64,000 nucleotides of DNA from Bradyrhizobium stylosanthis. Its GTDB lineage: Bacteria > Pseudomonadota > Alphaproteobacteria > Rhizobiales > Xanthobacteraceae. The notes below the pieces were generated by a model. That model was not told the DNA's origin and did not search any database. It was given only the letters and a program-made list of their open reading frames with translations. Made by a program: the position numbers and the translations under genes. Positions 17,412 through 26,706 of this stretch are shown one piece after another. Position 1 is the stretch's first letter, and every line of letters starts with the position of its first letter. The DNA lies in NCBI RefSeq assembly GCF_001641335.1, contig NZ_LVEM01000001.1, positions 718,580 to 782,579 on the forward strand. The letters are read 5' to 3'.

Positions 17412-18833
17412 CTAGTCGCCGCGCAGGCGCTGATCGTCCTGCACCCGGACATGCTCGGCGCCGCGCGCGCCCGTGGAAGACAGCCGCAGCATGCTCAGCA
17501 TCGCGCCGCAGAGCGCAAATCCGACACCGGTGAGAAGCGCCAGCCGCGTTCCGTCGACCGGATAGCGGCCGAGCAGCAGCGCCACCAGCGCAGCGCCCGT
17601 CGTCTGCCCGAGCAGCCGCGCCGTGCCCAGCATTCCGCTGGCGCCGCCGGCGCGCTCGCGCGGGGCGGCTGCAATCATGGTGCGGTTGTTGGGCGTCTGG
17701 AACAGGCCGAAGCCGGCGCCGGCCAGCGCCATTCGCCAGATCACGTCGAACGGCGTGGGCGCGGCCGGCAGGAAGGCGAGCGCGGCGAGGCCGCAGGCGA
17801 ACAGCGTCAGCCCGATGCCGCCGAGCAGGCCCGCCGGATAGCGCTCGACCAGGCGCCCGGCCAGCGGCGCGGCGAATGCCACCGCGATCGGCCAGGGCGT
17901 GATCAGCAAGCCCATATGCACCGCCGAATAGCCGAAGCGGCTCTGCAGGTAGAAGGGGATCGCGACGAAGGCCAGCATCTGCCCGCAGAACGAGGCGATC
18001 GAGGTCGCGATCGACAGCGCGAACACCGGGATCCGCAGCAGGTCGACCGGCAGCAGCGGCGAGGTCATGTGAGTTTCGCGATAGACCAGCATCGCGCCCG
18101 CGATGATGGCGATGGCAAACTGAATGAGACAGGTGATCGCGGCCTCGCCGTGACCGACACTGTCGACGGCCGCGATGCCGACGCCGAAGGTGATGGCGGA
18201 CAGGCCGGCGCTTTGCCAGTCGAAGGAACGGCTGGCCGGCCTCGTGTGCGGCAGGCTGCGCAGGCCGAGCAACAGCGTCACCGCGCCGAGCGGCACGTTG
18301 ATGGCGAACAGCCATGGCCAGCTTCCGACGGCGAGGATGCCTGCGGCAAGCGTCGGGCCGACCGCGGCCGAGAAGGCGACGACGAGAGCGTTGAGCCCGA
18401 TGCCGCGGCCGAGCTGGCTGCGCGGATAGGTGAAGCGCACCAGCGCCGCGTTGACGCTCATGATGCCGGCGGCGCCAAAGCCCTGGACGATGCGTGCGAT
18501 CGTCAGCAGCGGCAGTGTATGGGCCAGCGCGCAGAAGGCGGATGCGAGCGTGAACAGCACGAGCCCGACCAGATAGACGCGGCGATAGCCGACGATCTCG
18601 CCGAGCGAGGCCAACGGCAACAGCGAGATCGTGATCGCGAGCTGATAGCCGTTGACGATCCAGATCGAGAAGGCCGGGCTGGCGTTGAGGTCGGTCGCGA
18701 TCGTCGGCAGCGCGACATTGGCGATGGCGCTGTCGACCACGGCCATGATGATGCCGAGTGCGATCGTCAGAACCGCGTAGTTGCGCTGCGGTTGCGGCAG
18801 GCCGTCGGCATGTTCGATCGGTGCGGACGACAT
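17412..18833 (-). CDS. MFS transporter, DHA2 (EmrB/QacA) family
   Basis: A 473-residue polytopic exporter with about 14 membrane segments. Family motifs are visible: ALGIIMAVVDSAIANVALPTIATDL in helix 1, WIVNGYQLAITISLLPLASLGEIVGYRR (motif A region) and RIVQGFGAAGIMSVNAALV (motif C-type antiporter region). It probably uses the proton gradient to export drugs or other amphiphiles. The ATG at 18833 (MSSAPIEHADG) is preferred; a frame extension to 18914 adds residues unlike the family. No periplasmic adaptor gene is adjacent. Confidence 0.87.
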   Translation of the reverse strand: MSSAPIEHADGLPQPQRNYAVLTIALGIIMAVVDSAIANVALPTIATDLNASPAFSIWIVNGYQLAITISLLPLASLGEIVGYRRVYLVGLVLFTLASAFCALAHTLPLLTIARIVQGFGAAGIMSVNAALVRFTYPRSQLGRGIGLNALVVAFSAAVGPTLAAGILAVGSWPWLFAINVPLGAVTLLLGLRSLPHTRPASRSFDWQSAGLSAITFGVGIAAVDSVGHGEAAITCLIQFAIAIIAGAMLVYRETHMTSPLLPVDLLRIPVFALSIATSIASFCGQMLAFVAIPFYLQSRFGYSAVHMGLLITPWPIAVAFAAPLAGRLVERYPAGLLGGIGLTLFACGLAALAFLPAAPTPFDVIWRMALAGAGFGLFQTPNNRTMIAAAPRERAGGASGMLGTARLLGQTTGAALVALLLGRYPVDGTRLALLTGVGFALCGAMLSMLRLSSTGARGAEHVRVQDDQRLRGD

Positions 18834-18981
18834 GATGGTGGCGCGGTTGATTTGGGCCGTGGTGCGTCTCCGGATTAGGAAATTGCAGGCTGGATCGCAA
18901 CCCGGCAGAACCACGGACGGTTCCAGCGCCGGCGGCAGGCCTGCCGTGCGGCAAAATGGGTTGGAAAACGCCGCCGTCGGA

Positions 18982-19143
18982 CTACCAGCGCCCCGTCCAC
19001 TTTCCGAAGATGTAGAGCGTCACGAGGCCGAGCGTCACCGCGGTCGAGGCGGCGATGACGGTGCGATCCCAGTCGATGCGCGTCCGCTCGGCGCGGTTGA
19101 GACTAAGCACCGTGAACAGGGCCTTCATGGCAAATCGGCGCAT
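18982..19143 (-). CDS. small single-pass membrane protein, hypothetical
   Basis: A 53-codon frame (MRRFAMKALFTVLSLNRAER then TRIDWDRTVIAASTAVTLGL) has one membrane segment at about residues 30-47 and a basic N-terminus. GAGG lies about 10 bases before the ATG; a second in-frame ATG is at 19128. It is downstream of and on the same strand as the aldo/keto reductase. Coding is probable, function unknown. Confidence 0.5.
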   Translation of the reverse strand: MRRFAMKALFTVLSLNRAERTRIDWDRTVIAASTAVTLGLVTLYIFGKWTGRW

Positions 19144-19214
19144 CGGAAGCCTCGCGAGGGCCGCAGGATGGCACGGCCGACACACGCGGGCTTGATGCAG
19201 CTCAAGGGCGGTCG

Positions 19215-20240
19215 TTACACCGCCGGTGGATTGCGATCGGTGAAGGTGGTGCGCTGGTGCCAGTAGGGATAGGGCAGCGTCACCTTGCTGGCGGCATCGA
19301 GCTTGGCCACCTGGTCCTTGGTCAATGACCAGCCGACCGCGCCGAGATTCTCGCGCAGCTGCGCCTCGTTGCGCGCACCGATGATCAGCGTCGAGACGGT
19401 GGGGCGCTGCAGCAGCCAGTTGAGTGCGATCTGCGAGACACTCTTGCCGGTTTCCTTCGCGATCTCGTCGATCGCATCGACCACGCGATAGACGTGCTCG
19501 TCCGGCACGGGCGGACCGAACTCGGCGGTCTTCGGCAGGCGGCTCACTTCCGGCTTCGGCTGGCCGCGCCGGATCTTGCCGGTAAGGCGTCCCCAGCCGA
19601 GCGGCGACCACACCACTGCGCCGAGGCCCTGGTCGACGCCGAGCGGCATCAGCTCCCATTCGTAATCTCGGCCGATCAGCGAATAGTAGGTCTGGTTGGC
19701 GACGTAGCGTGGGAAGCCGTGCTTGTCGGCAACATTGAGCGACTTCATCAGGTGCCAGCCCGAGAAATTCGAGACGCCGACGTAACGGATCTTGCCGGCG
19801 CGCACCAGCACGTCGAGGGTCGAGAGCACCTCTTCGGGCGGCGTGAAGGCGTCGAAGCCATGGAGCTGGAACAGGTCGATGTAGTCGGTGCCGAGCCGGC
19901 TCAGCGAACCGTCGATGGCCGCGAGCAGATGCTGCCGCGACGAGCCGATGTCGTTGGGACCGTCGCCGAAGCGGAAGGTAGCCTTGGTCGAAATCAAAAC
20001 CTTGTCGCGGCGGCCTTTGATGGCCTCGCCGAGCACGCGCTCGGACTCGCCGAGCGAATAGACGTTCGCGGTGTCGAACATCGACACGCCGGCCTCGAGG
20101 CAGATGTCGAGAAGGCGTCGCGCTTCGGTCGCGTCCGTCGTGCCCCAGGCCGCGAGGCGGCCGACGCCGCCGAACGTGCCGGTCCCCAGGCTCAGGGCGG
20201 GCACCATGAGGCCGGACCGGCCCAAGCGTCGGTATTCCAT
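19215..20240 (-). CDS. aldo/keto reductase
   Basis: A 341-residue NADPH-dependent oxidoreductase of the (beta/alpha)8 AKR superfamily. The catalytic residues can be followed: Asp and Tyr in SMFDTANVYSLGESE, Lys in LISTKATF and His in LFQLHGFDAF. The cofactor-binding region ends with SQIALNWLLQRPTVSTLIIGAR. Substrate is likely a small aldehyde or ketone; specificity cannot be read. It may be cotranscribed with the small membrane protein downstream. Confidence 0.92.
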   Translation of the reverse strand: MEYRRLGRSGLMVPALSLGTGTFGGVGRLAAWGTTDATEARRLLDICLEAGVSMFDTANVYSLGESERVLGEAIKGRRDKVLISTKATFRFGDGPNDIGSSRQHLLAAIDGSLSRLGTDYIDLFQLHGFDAFTPPEEVLSTLDVLVRAGKIRYVGVSNFSGWHLMKSLNVADKHGFPRYVANQTYYSLIGRDYEWELMPLGVDQGLGAVVWSPLGWGRLTGKIRRGQPKPEVSRLPKTAEFGPPVPDEHVYRVVDAIDEIAKETGKSVSQIALNWLLQRPTVSTLIIGARNEAQLRENLGAVGWSLTKDQVAKLDAASKVTLPYPYWHQRTTFTDRNPPAV

Positions 20241-20358
20241 CGATATTGCTCCTCGGCTGGCCGCTGGTTGATCGGCGCGGCCTTTCGTTCGGGATGTTAG
20301 TGCAAGCAGGCGCGTCGTCCTACGACGTGCTCACATACCGGCCTTGCTTGGGAGCGGG

Positions 20359-20589
20359 CTAGTCGTGCCGAAGCATGTCATCGAAGGCCGTATCGGCAAC
20401 GCGCGTGCCGACCGGATTCGATGCAGCCTGAGCCTCAATTCTTGTTGAAGGAGAACAGGCGGCATCACCATCATGCGGCTGCCGCGGCAACAAGGTGAGG
20501 CTCCAGCCGACGAGAACCAGCATCGCGAGCCGGAATGCGATCGCGCCCAGCAGCAGCTCCGATCCGCTTATGGTGGCGTTGCTCCTCAT
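20359..20589 (-). CDS. possible small membrane protein
   Basis: A 76-codon frame begins MRSNATISGSELLLGAIAFR and contains one hydrophobic segment (about residues 11-32). No good Shine-Dalgarno is seen. The open frame continues upstream into the AraC-type gene, where it is only a shadow. It may be real but the support is thin. Confidence 0.35.
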   Translation of the reverse strand: MRSNATISGSELLLGAIAFRLAMLVLVGWSLTLLPRQPHDGDAACSPSTRIEAQAASNPVGTRVADTAFDDMLRHD

Positions 20590-20681
20590 GTGCCACAGCC
20601 TGCGGCAGGCCGGCCGGCAAGACAATCTGGAATTGGCGAGCGCTGCCTTCGTCCCGAACGAAGGCTCCGCCTGATAGCTGC

Positions 20682-21638
20682 TCAGTGCGGCAACTGGCTC
20701 TGCCTGAACTCGCGCGGCGACATCCCGAAATGTTCGCGGAAGACGCGGCCGAAATGCGAGAGGTCGTTGAAGCCCCAGGCGAATGCGATCTCGCTGATGT
20801 GGCGATGGGTGAGCACGGGCGAAACGAGGTCGCGCCGGCATTGGCCGAGACGTTCGGCGAGAACGTAACGCTGGAACGAGGTGTCCTCGTCGGCGAGGAG
20901 ATCGTTCACATAGCGTGGCGAGATACCGAGCGCGGCAGCAGTGTCGGCCAGCGAGAGGTCGGGGTCAGCGAGGTGCGCGCGAATGTGGGCCTTCAGCCGG
21001 TAGAGCAGGGCGGAGCGATGGGTCGACGACGGCAGCGTGGTGTTGCCGAGCCGCTCGCTCAGCGCCATCGCCAGCAGGTCGACGGCCTGCTCCGACAGGG
21101 CGGCCGCGTTGTTCGGCGCGAGACGGTCCGCGCTCTGGCAGAGCCTGATGATGAAATCATAGGCGAGCCGCTCCAGCGGTGCATCGGCGCCGAACGAGAT
21201 CGCGGTGAGCGTCTCGGTGGCACCTAACCGTCGCTGCAGCATCTCGCGCGGCACCTTGAAGATGGTCTGCGTGAAACTGTCGTTGAACTTCAGTTCATAG
21301 GGGCGCGTCGTGTCGTAGAGTGCGAACTCGCCGGGATGGATCACGGTCTCGCGGCCGTCCTGCACCACACAGCCGTCGCCGCGATTGCCGAGCGCGACGA
21401 GAACAAAATCCTGATCCGAGCGCGCGATGCGAGAGGGCGTGCGAAAGACGTGCTGGCGGTCCGAGCAGACGTCGGAGCAGACGGCCTTGCCGAGCGAGGC
21501 TTGCGTCACCGAGCCGTGAAAGGCGCTGCCGAGGTCGGACTTGCAGTCGAGCCCGACGAAGACGTCGCAGACGATGTCCTGCCAGAGGGCGAGCCGCCGG
21601 TAGCCGGGGCTGCCGTGCGTCGTGAACTGGATAGTCAT
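20682..21638 (-). CDS. AraC family transcriptional regulator
   Basis: The 318-residue protein has an N-terminal cupin-like ligand-binding domain (about 1-180; IHPGEFALYDTTRPYEL is typical of AraC_binding_2) and a C-terminal double helix-turn-helix (about 215-315; LSLADTAAALGISPRYVNDL and HISEIAFAWGFNDLSHFGRVFREHFGMSPREFR). The ATG at 21638 follows GGGAGG. It diverges from the nitrilase and aldoxime dehydratase genes across 198 bp, so it probably activates them in response to an aldoxime or nitrile (inference from position). Confidence 0.9.
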   Translation of the reverse strand: MTIQFTTHGSPGYRRLALWQDIVCDVFVGLDCKSDLGSAFHGSVTQASLGKAVCSDVCSDRQHVFRTPSRIARSDQDFVLVALGNRGDGCVVQDGRETVIHPGEFALYDTTRPYELKFNDSFTQTIFKVPREMLQRRLGATETLTAISFGADAPLERLAYDFIIRLCQSADRLAPNNAAALSEQAVDLLAMALSERLGNTTLPSSTHRSALLYRLKAHIRAHLADPDLSLADTAAALGISPRYVNDLLADEDTSFQRYVLAERLGQCRRDLVSPVLTHRHISEIAFAWGFNDLSHFGRVFREHFGMSPREFRQSQLPH

Positions 21639-21836
21639 CGGCAAGCCTCCCTGTCCCATCCCCGCAAAGCCGCATGTTGGCGCAGGTCAAGCCTGACCTG
21701 AGGCAAGTCCCGTACCGGCGCGGCGGTCCCTTCCAGTCGAGTTTTTGTTCCGCCGCGGTCGAGCGCCCGGCCGCCCGGCTTGGCCAAATAGACTGCATCG
21801 GACGAGGTCCGCGATCAACCGGCAATGGAGGCGGCC

Positions 21837-22853
21837 ATGGGCATCGAACATCCCAAATACAAGGTGGCGGTGGTGCAGGCGGCGCCCGCCTGGCTCGACC
21901 TCGACGCCTCGATCGACAAGTCGATCGCACTGATCAAGGAGGCGGCCGAGAAAGGCGCGAGGCTGATCGCCTTCCCGGAGGCTTTCATCCCCGGTTACCC
22001 CTGGCATATCTGGATGGACTCGCCGGCCTGGGCGATCGGCCGCGGCTTCGTGCAGCGCTATTTCGACAACTCGCTGTCCTATGACAGCCCGCAGGCAGAG
22101 CGCCTGCGCGATGCGGTACGCAAGGCGAAACTGACGGCGGTGATCGGCCTGTCCGAGCGCGACGGCGGCAGCCTTTACCTCGCGCAATGGCTGATCGGGC
22201 CCGGCGGCGAGACCATCGCCAAACGCCGCAAGCTGCGGCCGACCCATGCCGAGCGCACCGTCTATGGCGAAGGCGACGGCAGCGATCTCGCCGTGCATGC
22301 GCGGCCCGACATCGGCCGGCTCGGCGCGCTGTGCTGCTGGGAACATCTCCAGCCGCTGTCGAAATACGCGATGTATGCCCAGAACGAGCAGGTGCATGTC
22401 GCGGCCTGGCCGAGCTTCTCGCTCTACGATCCCTTCGCGCCGGCGCTGGGCGCCGAAGTGAACAATGCCGCGTCCCGCGTCTATGCGGTGGAGGGCTCGT
22501 GCTTCGTGCTGGCGCCGTGCGCGACGGTGTCGCAAGCAATGATCGACGAACTCTGCGACCGGCCGGACAAGCACGCGCTGCTGCATGCCGGCGGCGGCTT
22601 TGCCGCGATCTACGGGCCCGACGGCAGCCAGATCGGCGACAGGCTCGCGCCGGACCAGGAGGGGCTGCTGATCGCCGAGATCGACCTCGGCGCCATCGGC
22701 GTCGCCAAGAATGCCGCCGATCCCGCCGGGCATTATTCGCGGCCCGACGTGACGCGGCTGCTGCTCAACAAGAAGCGCTACCAGCGCGTCGAGCAGTTCG
22801 CGCTGCCGGTGGACACGATCGAGCCCACGGATATTGCCGCGGCGGCGAGCTGA
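21837..22853 (+). CDS. nitrilase (carbon-nitrogen hydrolase)
   Basis: Nitrilases hydrolyse a nitrile to the carboxylic acid and ammonia. All three catalytic residues are present: Glu48 in FPEAF, Lys132 in RRKLRPTHAER and Cys167 in LCCWEHLQP. Length (338 residues) fits aliphatic and arylacetonitrilases. The ATG at 21837 is preferred because GGAGG lies just upstream; that SD overlaps an earlier ATG at 21825. The aldoxime dehydratase gene begins 27 bp after its stop, so the two form an operon. Confidence 0.93.
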   Translation: MGIEHPKYKVAVVQAAPAWLDLDASIDKSIALIKEAAEKGARLIAFPEAFIPGYPWHIWMDSPAWAIGRGFVQRYFDNSLSYDSPQAERLRDAVRKAKLTAVIGLSERDGGSLYLAQWLIGPGGETIAKRRKLRPTHAERTVYGEGDGSDLAVHARPDIGRLGALCCWEHLQPLSKYAMYAQNEQVHVAAWPSFSLYDPFAPALGAEVNNAASRVYAVEGSCFVLAPCATVSQAMIDELCDRPDKHALLHAGGGFAAIYGPDGSQIGDRLAPDQEGLLIAEIDLGAIGVAKNAADPAGHYSRPDVTRLLLNKKRYQRVEQFALPVDTIEPTDIAAAAS

Positions 22854-22880
22854 CCGCTGCGATCACGGGGAGGGCACGGC

Positions 22881-23921
22881 ATGGAATCCGCAATTCCTCT
22901 GCATCTCGAAACCACGCGCACGCGCCACAAGCGCGTGCCGGACGATTATCAGCCGCCATATCCATCCTTCGTGGCGCGCTACAAGCCGGCCGTGAACCGG
23001 GTCGTGATGGCCTATTTCGGCCTGCAGTATCGCGGCACGGCGCCGTCGGGCGCGATGGAAGCGCTGAAGGATATCGCAGGGCTGTTCGCGGGCGAGGGTG
23101 GTCCGTCTCATTGGGACCGCGCGAGTTATGCCGACCAGGCCGGCTACGAGAATGTTGTCACGGTCGCCTATTGGGACGACGTCGTGCGCTTCGATGCCTG
23201 GTTCGCACCGGCGCGGGAGGCGTGGACCGGCCGCGTGCGCGAGGGCGTCGGCACCTTCATCGAGGTGCTGCGCCCTGTCGTGGCGCGGCACGAGACGCTG
23301 TTCTCCTCGCCCGACCGGCCCGAAGGCGTTGCCGTCATCGCGGATGGCATGAGCGGAGAGGTGCAGGAGCACGCCTATTGGGGCGGCATGCGCGACCGCA
23401 TTCCGCTGTCGCAGACCGACGCAATGGCGCCCGGTGGCAGCCCGGAGCTGATCCGCGACGGCGCGCGCCTGCGCGTCAAGGCGCACGACAATCTCTGTCT
23501 GATCCGCTCCGGGCAGGACTGGAGCGATACCGAGGCGTCCGAGCGAAAGCTCTATCTCGACGACGTCGAGCCGGTGCTGCGCGAGGGCATGGACTTCTTG
23601 CGGGACGACGGGCTTGCCATCGGCTGCTATACCAATCGCTACATGAATGTGATCGCGGCCGACGGCAGCGTCAGCGAAAAGTCCTATGGCCAGAGCTGGT
23701 GGAAAAGCCTCGCCGCGCTGGAGCGCTGGGCGGAGTCGCATCCGACCCATGTCAGGATCTTCGGTGCGGCGATGAAGTACCTCTCGACGCTCGGGCCGTC
23801 AGCGAAGCTGCGGCTCTATCACGAGGTCACGGTGGCGGCCGCCGACGAGCAGTTCTTCGAATATCTGAACTGTCACGCCAAGACGGGGATGCTCGCAGCG
23901 GTCGAGACTGTGACCGCTTAG
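22881..23921 (+). CDS. oxd: aldoxime dehydratase, haem-containing
   Basis: Aldoxime dehydratase removes water from an aldoxime to give a nitrile, with the substrate nitrogen bound directly to haem. The 346-residue protein matches the family in length and blocks: YFGLQYRGTAPS, GPSHWDRASYADQAGYENVV, YWGGMRDRIPLSQTD (about 166-180), IRSGQDWSD and the His-containing ESHPTHVRIFGAAMKYL (His287, His290) and RLYHEVTVA (His314). Conserved Arg, Ser and two His residues in these blocks would be the catalytic and haem ligands. Its product is the substrate of the nitrilase upstream. The stop codon overlaps that of the converging HAD gene. Confidence 0.92.
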   Translation: MESAIPLHLETTRTRHKRVPDDYQPPYPSFVARYKPAVNRVVMAYFGLQYRGTAPSGAMEALKDIAGLFAGEGGPSHWDRASYADQAGYENVVTVAYWDDVVRFDAWFAPAREAWTGRVREGVGTFIEVLRPVVARHETLFSSPDRPEGVAVIADGMSGEVQEHAYWGGMRDRIPLSQTDAMAPGGSPELIRDGARLRVKAHDNLCLIRSGQDWSDTEASERKLYLDDVEPVLREGMDFLRDDGLAIGCYTNRYMNVIAADGSVSEKSYGQSWWKSLAALERWAESHPTHVRIFGAAMKYLSTLGPSAKLRLYHEVTVAAADEQFFEYLNCHAKTGMLAAVETVTA

Positions 23922-24556
23922 GCCACGCAGTGGCCGAGCAGCTCGGGATGCGCGGTGCAGATGTGATGCGCGCCGGCCTCCCGAAGCTCGGTCTCGCTGC
24001 CATAGCCGTAGAGCACGCCGATCGCGGTCATGCCGTTGGTGCGGGCGCCGACGACGTCGTGGCTGCGGTCGCCGATCATGATCGCCTGCCGCGGATCGAC
24101 CTTGGCCTCGTCGAGCGCGTAGCGCAGCAGGTCGCGCTTGTCGACGCGCGTGCCGTCGAGCTCCGAGCCGAACACCCGCTCGAAATACGGCTTCAGGCCG
24201 AAATGATCGACGATGCGGCTGGCGTAGACCGCGGGCTTGCTGGTTGCCACGAACATGCGCGGCGTCGTCGCCGCAAGCGTCGTCAGGGTATCGACGATGC
24301 CGGCATAGGCCTCGTTCTCGAACAGGCCGATATCGGAAAAACGTTCGCGGTAGAGCAGCAGCGCGCGGTCCGCGAGTTCCGCGCTGCCCGTGAGTTTCTG
24401 CAGGCTGGCATGCAGGGGCGGGCCGATGCACCAGGTCAGCTCGTCCTCGCTCGGGACCTTGAGGCTCAGCCGCTCCAGCGCGTACTGGATCGAGCGGGTG
24501 ATCCCGGGCTTCGGGTCGGTCAGCGTGCCGTCGAGATCGAAATAGATCGTGGTCAT
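23918..24556 (-). CDS. HAD hydrolase, phosphoglycolate phosphatase-like
   Basis: The 212-residue HAD phosphatase has motif I FDLDGTLTDP (nucleophile Asp at about residue 7), motif II in VATSKP, Lys in the KPYFERVFGSEL region and motif IV MIGDRSHDVVGARTNG. The helical cap suggests the Gph/phosphoglycolate subfamily; the true substrate is unknown. It converges on the aldoxime dehydratase with overlapping stops and is not part of that pathway. Confidence 0.88.
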   Translation of the reverse strand: MTTIYFDLDGTLTDPKPGITRSIQYALERLSLKVPSEDELTWCIGPPLHASLQKLTGSAELADRALLLYRERFSDIGLFENEAYAGIVDTLTTLAATTPRMFVATSKPAVYASRIVDHFGLKPYFERVFGSELDGTRVDKRDLLRYALDEAKVDPRQAIMIGDRSHDVVGARTNGMTAIGVLYGYGSETELREAGAHHICTAHPELLGHCVA

Positions 24557-24627
24557 CAGGGCGGAACCGGCGTTGAGACTGCCGCCCGTTGCTAGTGGGC
24601 TGGGCCCTCAAGTCAAGCCCCGTTGCG

Positions 24628-25644
24628 TCATTGCTGCCGGGCCCAGGCGACGATCGCGGCGGCGTCCGGGCCGGCCTGGGCCTCCCACGCGGTGATCGTG
24701 CCTGACGCGGCGCCGCGCAGGGCCGCGACGAGGGATTGCGGCGCGGGCTCGACGATGCTCACACCGTTCTCGCGCATCCGCGCGTAATTCTCGGCCGTAC
24801 GATGGGCGAGCAGTGCAAACTGGCGTTCCTCCGTCTCGGCGGCCGCCGCCAGCACCTCGCGCTGCATCGGCTCGGACAGCGCGGCAAAGTCCTCGTTGCG
24901 GACGAAGGCGATCGAGACCGGCATCGCATAGTTGATGGCGGTGAAATGCGGTAGGAAGTCCCAGAGCTTTCGCCCTGCGCCGCCGTCGCCGGAGGTGAGG
25001 AACGCGTTCAGCTGATGGTCCTTCAGGCCGGCCAGCGCCTTGTCCATCGGCAGGAACTGCGCATTGGCGCCGGCCGCGCGCATCACCGCGTTGGAATTGG
25101 CGTCGTAGGCCCTTAAGTCTAGCTTCGCCAGATCGTCGGCGCCCGCGAGCGCATGATGCGACCAGAGACCGGTCGCCGGCCAGATCGTCAGATACAGCAG
25201 CTTGAGGCCGCGCGCGGCGAAGGCCTTCTCGTAGAGCGGGCGTGCCCGCGCGTTGGTGGCGCGGGCAAGGTCCACCGATTGCACCACAAAGGGCAGGGTG
25301 GAGAGACCGAACACCGGGTCGAGGCCGGACAGTGCGCCCGCGAAGGCATCGCCGCCGGCGATGCGACCATCCATCGCGGCACGCGGCATTTCGCCCGAGC
25401 TGATCTTGAGCTCGTTGTCGAAGGCGTTAGCTACGGTCACGAAACCGTTTGTGCGCGCTGCGACGCGATCGGCGAAAGTGGTGAGGCCGATCCCGGAAAT
25501 GTTGTTTTGCGGGTATTCCGTGGTCATCCGCCAGCTGACCTGCGCCATGGCCGGCGCGGCGGACAGGACGAGGGCGGCGACGGTTAAGGTCGCGCGGATC
25601 CGTTTGGCGAGGGAACGCGTTGGGCGAAGCAGGTCAGGCAGCAT
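24628..25644 (-). CDS. TRAP transporter substrate-binding protein, orphan
   Basis: A 338-residue periplasmic binding protein of the DctP family. A signal peptide ends at about AMAQ, followed by SWRMTTEYPQNNISGIGLTTFADRVAARTNG and the family segment GLKLLYLTIWPATGLWSH. It should capture a carboxylate-type solute. No DctQ or DctM membrane gene is nearby, so it is an orphan component. Starts at 25659 and 25725 are possible; 25644 gives a normal signal peptide, though its Shine-Dalgarno is weak. Confidence 0.85.
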   Translation of the reverse strand: MLPDLLRPTRSLAKRIRATLTVAALVLSAAPAMAQVSWRMTTEYPQNNISGIGLTTFADRVAARTNGFVTVANAFDNELKISSGEMPRAAMDGRIAGGDAFAGALSGLDPVFGLSTLPFVVQSVDLARATNARARPLYEKAFAARGLKLLYLTIWPATGLWSHHALAGADDLAKLDLRAYDANSNAVMRAAGANAQFLPMDKALAGLKDHQLNAFLTSGDGGAGRKLWDFLPHFTAINYAMPVSIAFVRNEDFAALSEPMQREVLAAAAETEERQFALLAHRTAENYARMRENGVSIVEPAPQSLVAALRGAASGTITAWEAQAGPDAAAIVAWARQQ

Positions 25645-25665
25645 ATATTGGCAACTCATTGAACC

Positions 25666-26706
25666 ATGGCACGATGCCACGACATGGCGGATCATCTTGT
25701 CGCATGCCGCGCCGCAGCGCGCCACGTTGATGCTTGGGCAGTGTTGGCGCGGATTGCATCAATCCTCATAGCCACACTGCTCGTCTCGCCGTCGCGCGTC
25801 GCAGCCTGGGACAGCTCGCCGGCAAAAACCAACGTCGCCGTTCCCAGCGTTGAGGAGCTCGCGATGCCGCCGCAGAAGCCGGCGGATGCGCGCGAGAGCG
25901 ACACGCGGGAATCGATCTGCCTGATCGTCGAGGCCGCCGCGCGCGATGCCAACCTGCCGCTGGAGTTCTTCGCCCGCGTGATCTGGCAGGAAAGCCGTTT
26001 CCAGGCCGATGCGGTGGGGCCCATGACGCGCAGCGGCGAGCACGCCCAGGGGATCGCGCAGTTCATGCCGGGCACCGCCAGCGAGCGCGGGCTGCTCAAC
26101 CCCTTCAACCCGGTGCAGGCGCTGCCGAAGTCGGCCGAATTCCTGAACGAGCTGCGCAACCAGTTCGGCAATCTCGGCCTTGCCGCGGCCGCCTACAACG
26201 CCGGCCCGCGCCGCGTGCAGGAGTGGCTCGCCGGCACCGGGCCGATGCCGGAGCAGACCCGCAACTATGTCTACGCCATCACCGGCACGAGCGTTGACGC
26301 GTGGGCCAAGGCGGGCAGCACCGGCAAGGGGCCGCCGAGCTCGCCGCCCACCAGTTGCCGCGACCTCATGGCCCTTTTGAAGCGCGCGCCAAATCCGTTC
26401 GTCGCCGAGCTCGAGCAGCATGTCGAGCTTGCCGCGGCCAAGATCTGGGGCGTGCAGCTTGCCGCCGGATTCGACCGCAACAAGGCGCTGGCGATGTATT
26501 CCCGCGCGGTCACGCATCTGAGCGCGGTGATCGGCGAACGCGATCCGAGCCTGCTGCGTTCGGTGATGCGCAGCCGCGGCACGCGCGCGTTCTACCAGGT
26601 GCGGATCGGTGCGGATACGCGCAGCGAGGCGGATGATCTGTGCAACCGCATCCGCAAGGCGGGCGGCGCCTGCTTCGTGCTGAAGAACCGGGGTGTGACG
26701 GGGTAG
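25666..26706 (+). CDS. lytic transglycosylase with SPOR-like C-terminus
   Basis: A 346-residue SLT-type lytic transglycosylase that would cleave peptidoglycan glycan strands in the periplasm. The catalytic Glu is in FARVIWQESRFQADAVG (about residue 109), followed by GIAQFMPGTA and AAAYNAGPRRVQEWL, all SLT hallmarks. The C-terminal part (AFYQVRIGADTRSEADDLCNRIRKAGGACFVLK) resembles a SPOR domain. A hydrophobic signal lies at about residues 27-48, so the real start may be internal; no good Shine-Dalgarno precedes the ATGs at 25666 or 25684. It diverges from the TRAP gene. Confidence 0.87.
   Translation: MARCHDMADHLVACRAAARHVDAWAVLARIASILIATLLVSPSRVAAWDSSPAKTNVAVPSVEELAMPPQKPADARESDTRESICLIVEAAARDANLPLEFFARVIWQESRFQADAVGPMTRSGEHAQGIAQFMPGTASERGLLNPFNPVQALPKSAEFLNELRNQFGNLGLAAAAYNAGPRRVQEWLAGTGPMPEQTRNYVYAITGTSVDAWAKAGSTGKGPPSSPPTSCRDLMALLKRAPNPFVAELEQHVELAAAKIWGVQLAAGFDRNKALAMYSRAVTHLSAVIGERDPSLLRSVMRSRGTRAFYQVRIGADTRSEADDLCNRIRKAGGACFVLKNRGVTG

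Noticed and set aside
17451..18878. 475-residue plus-strand frame opposite the DHA2 transporter
   Set aside because: Low-complexity Arg/Gln/Ala composition; it mirrors the membrane protein on the other strand.
20590..20841. Upstream extension of the small frame after the AraC gene
   Set aside because: It lies inside the AraC-type coding region in another frame.
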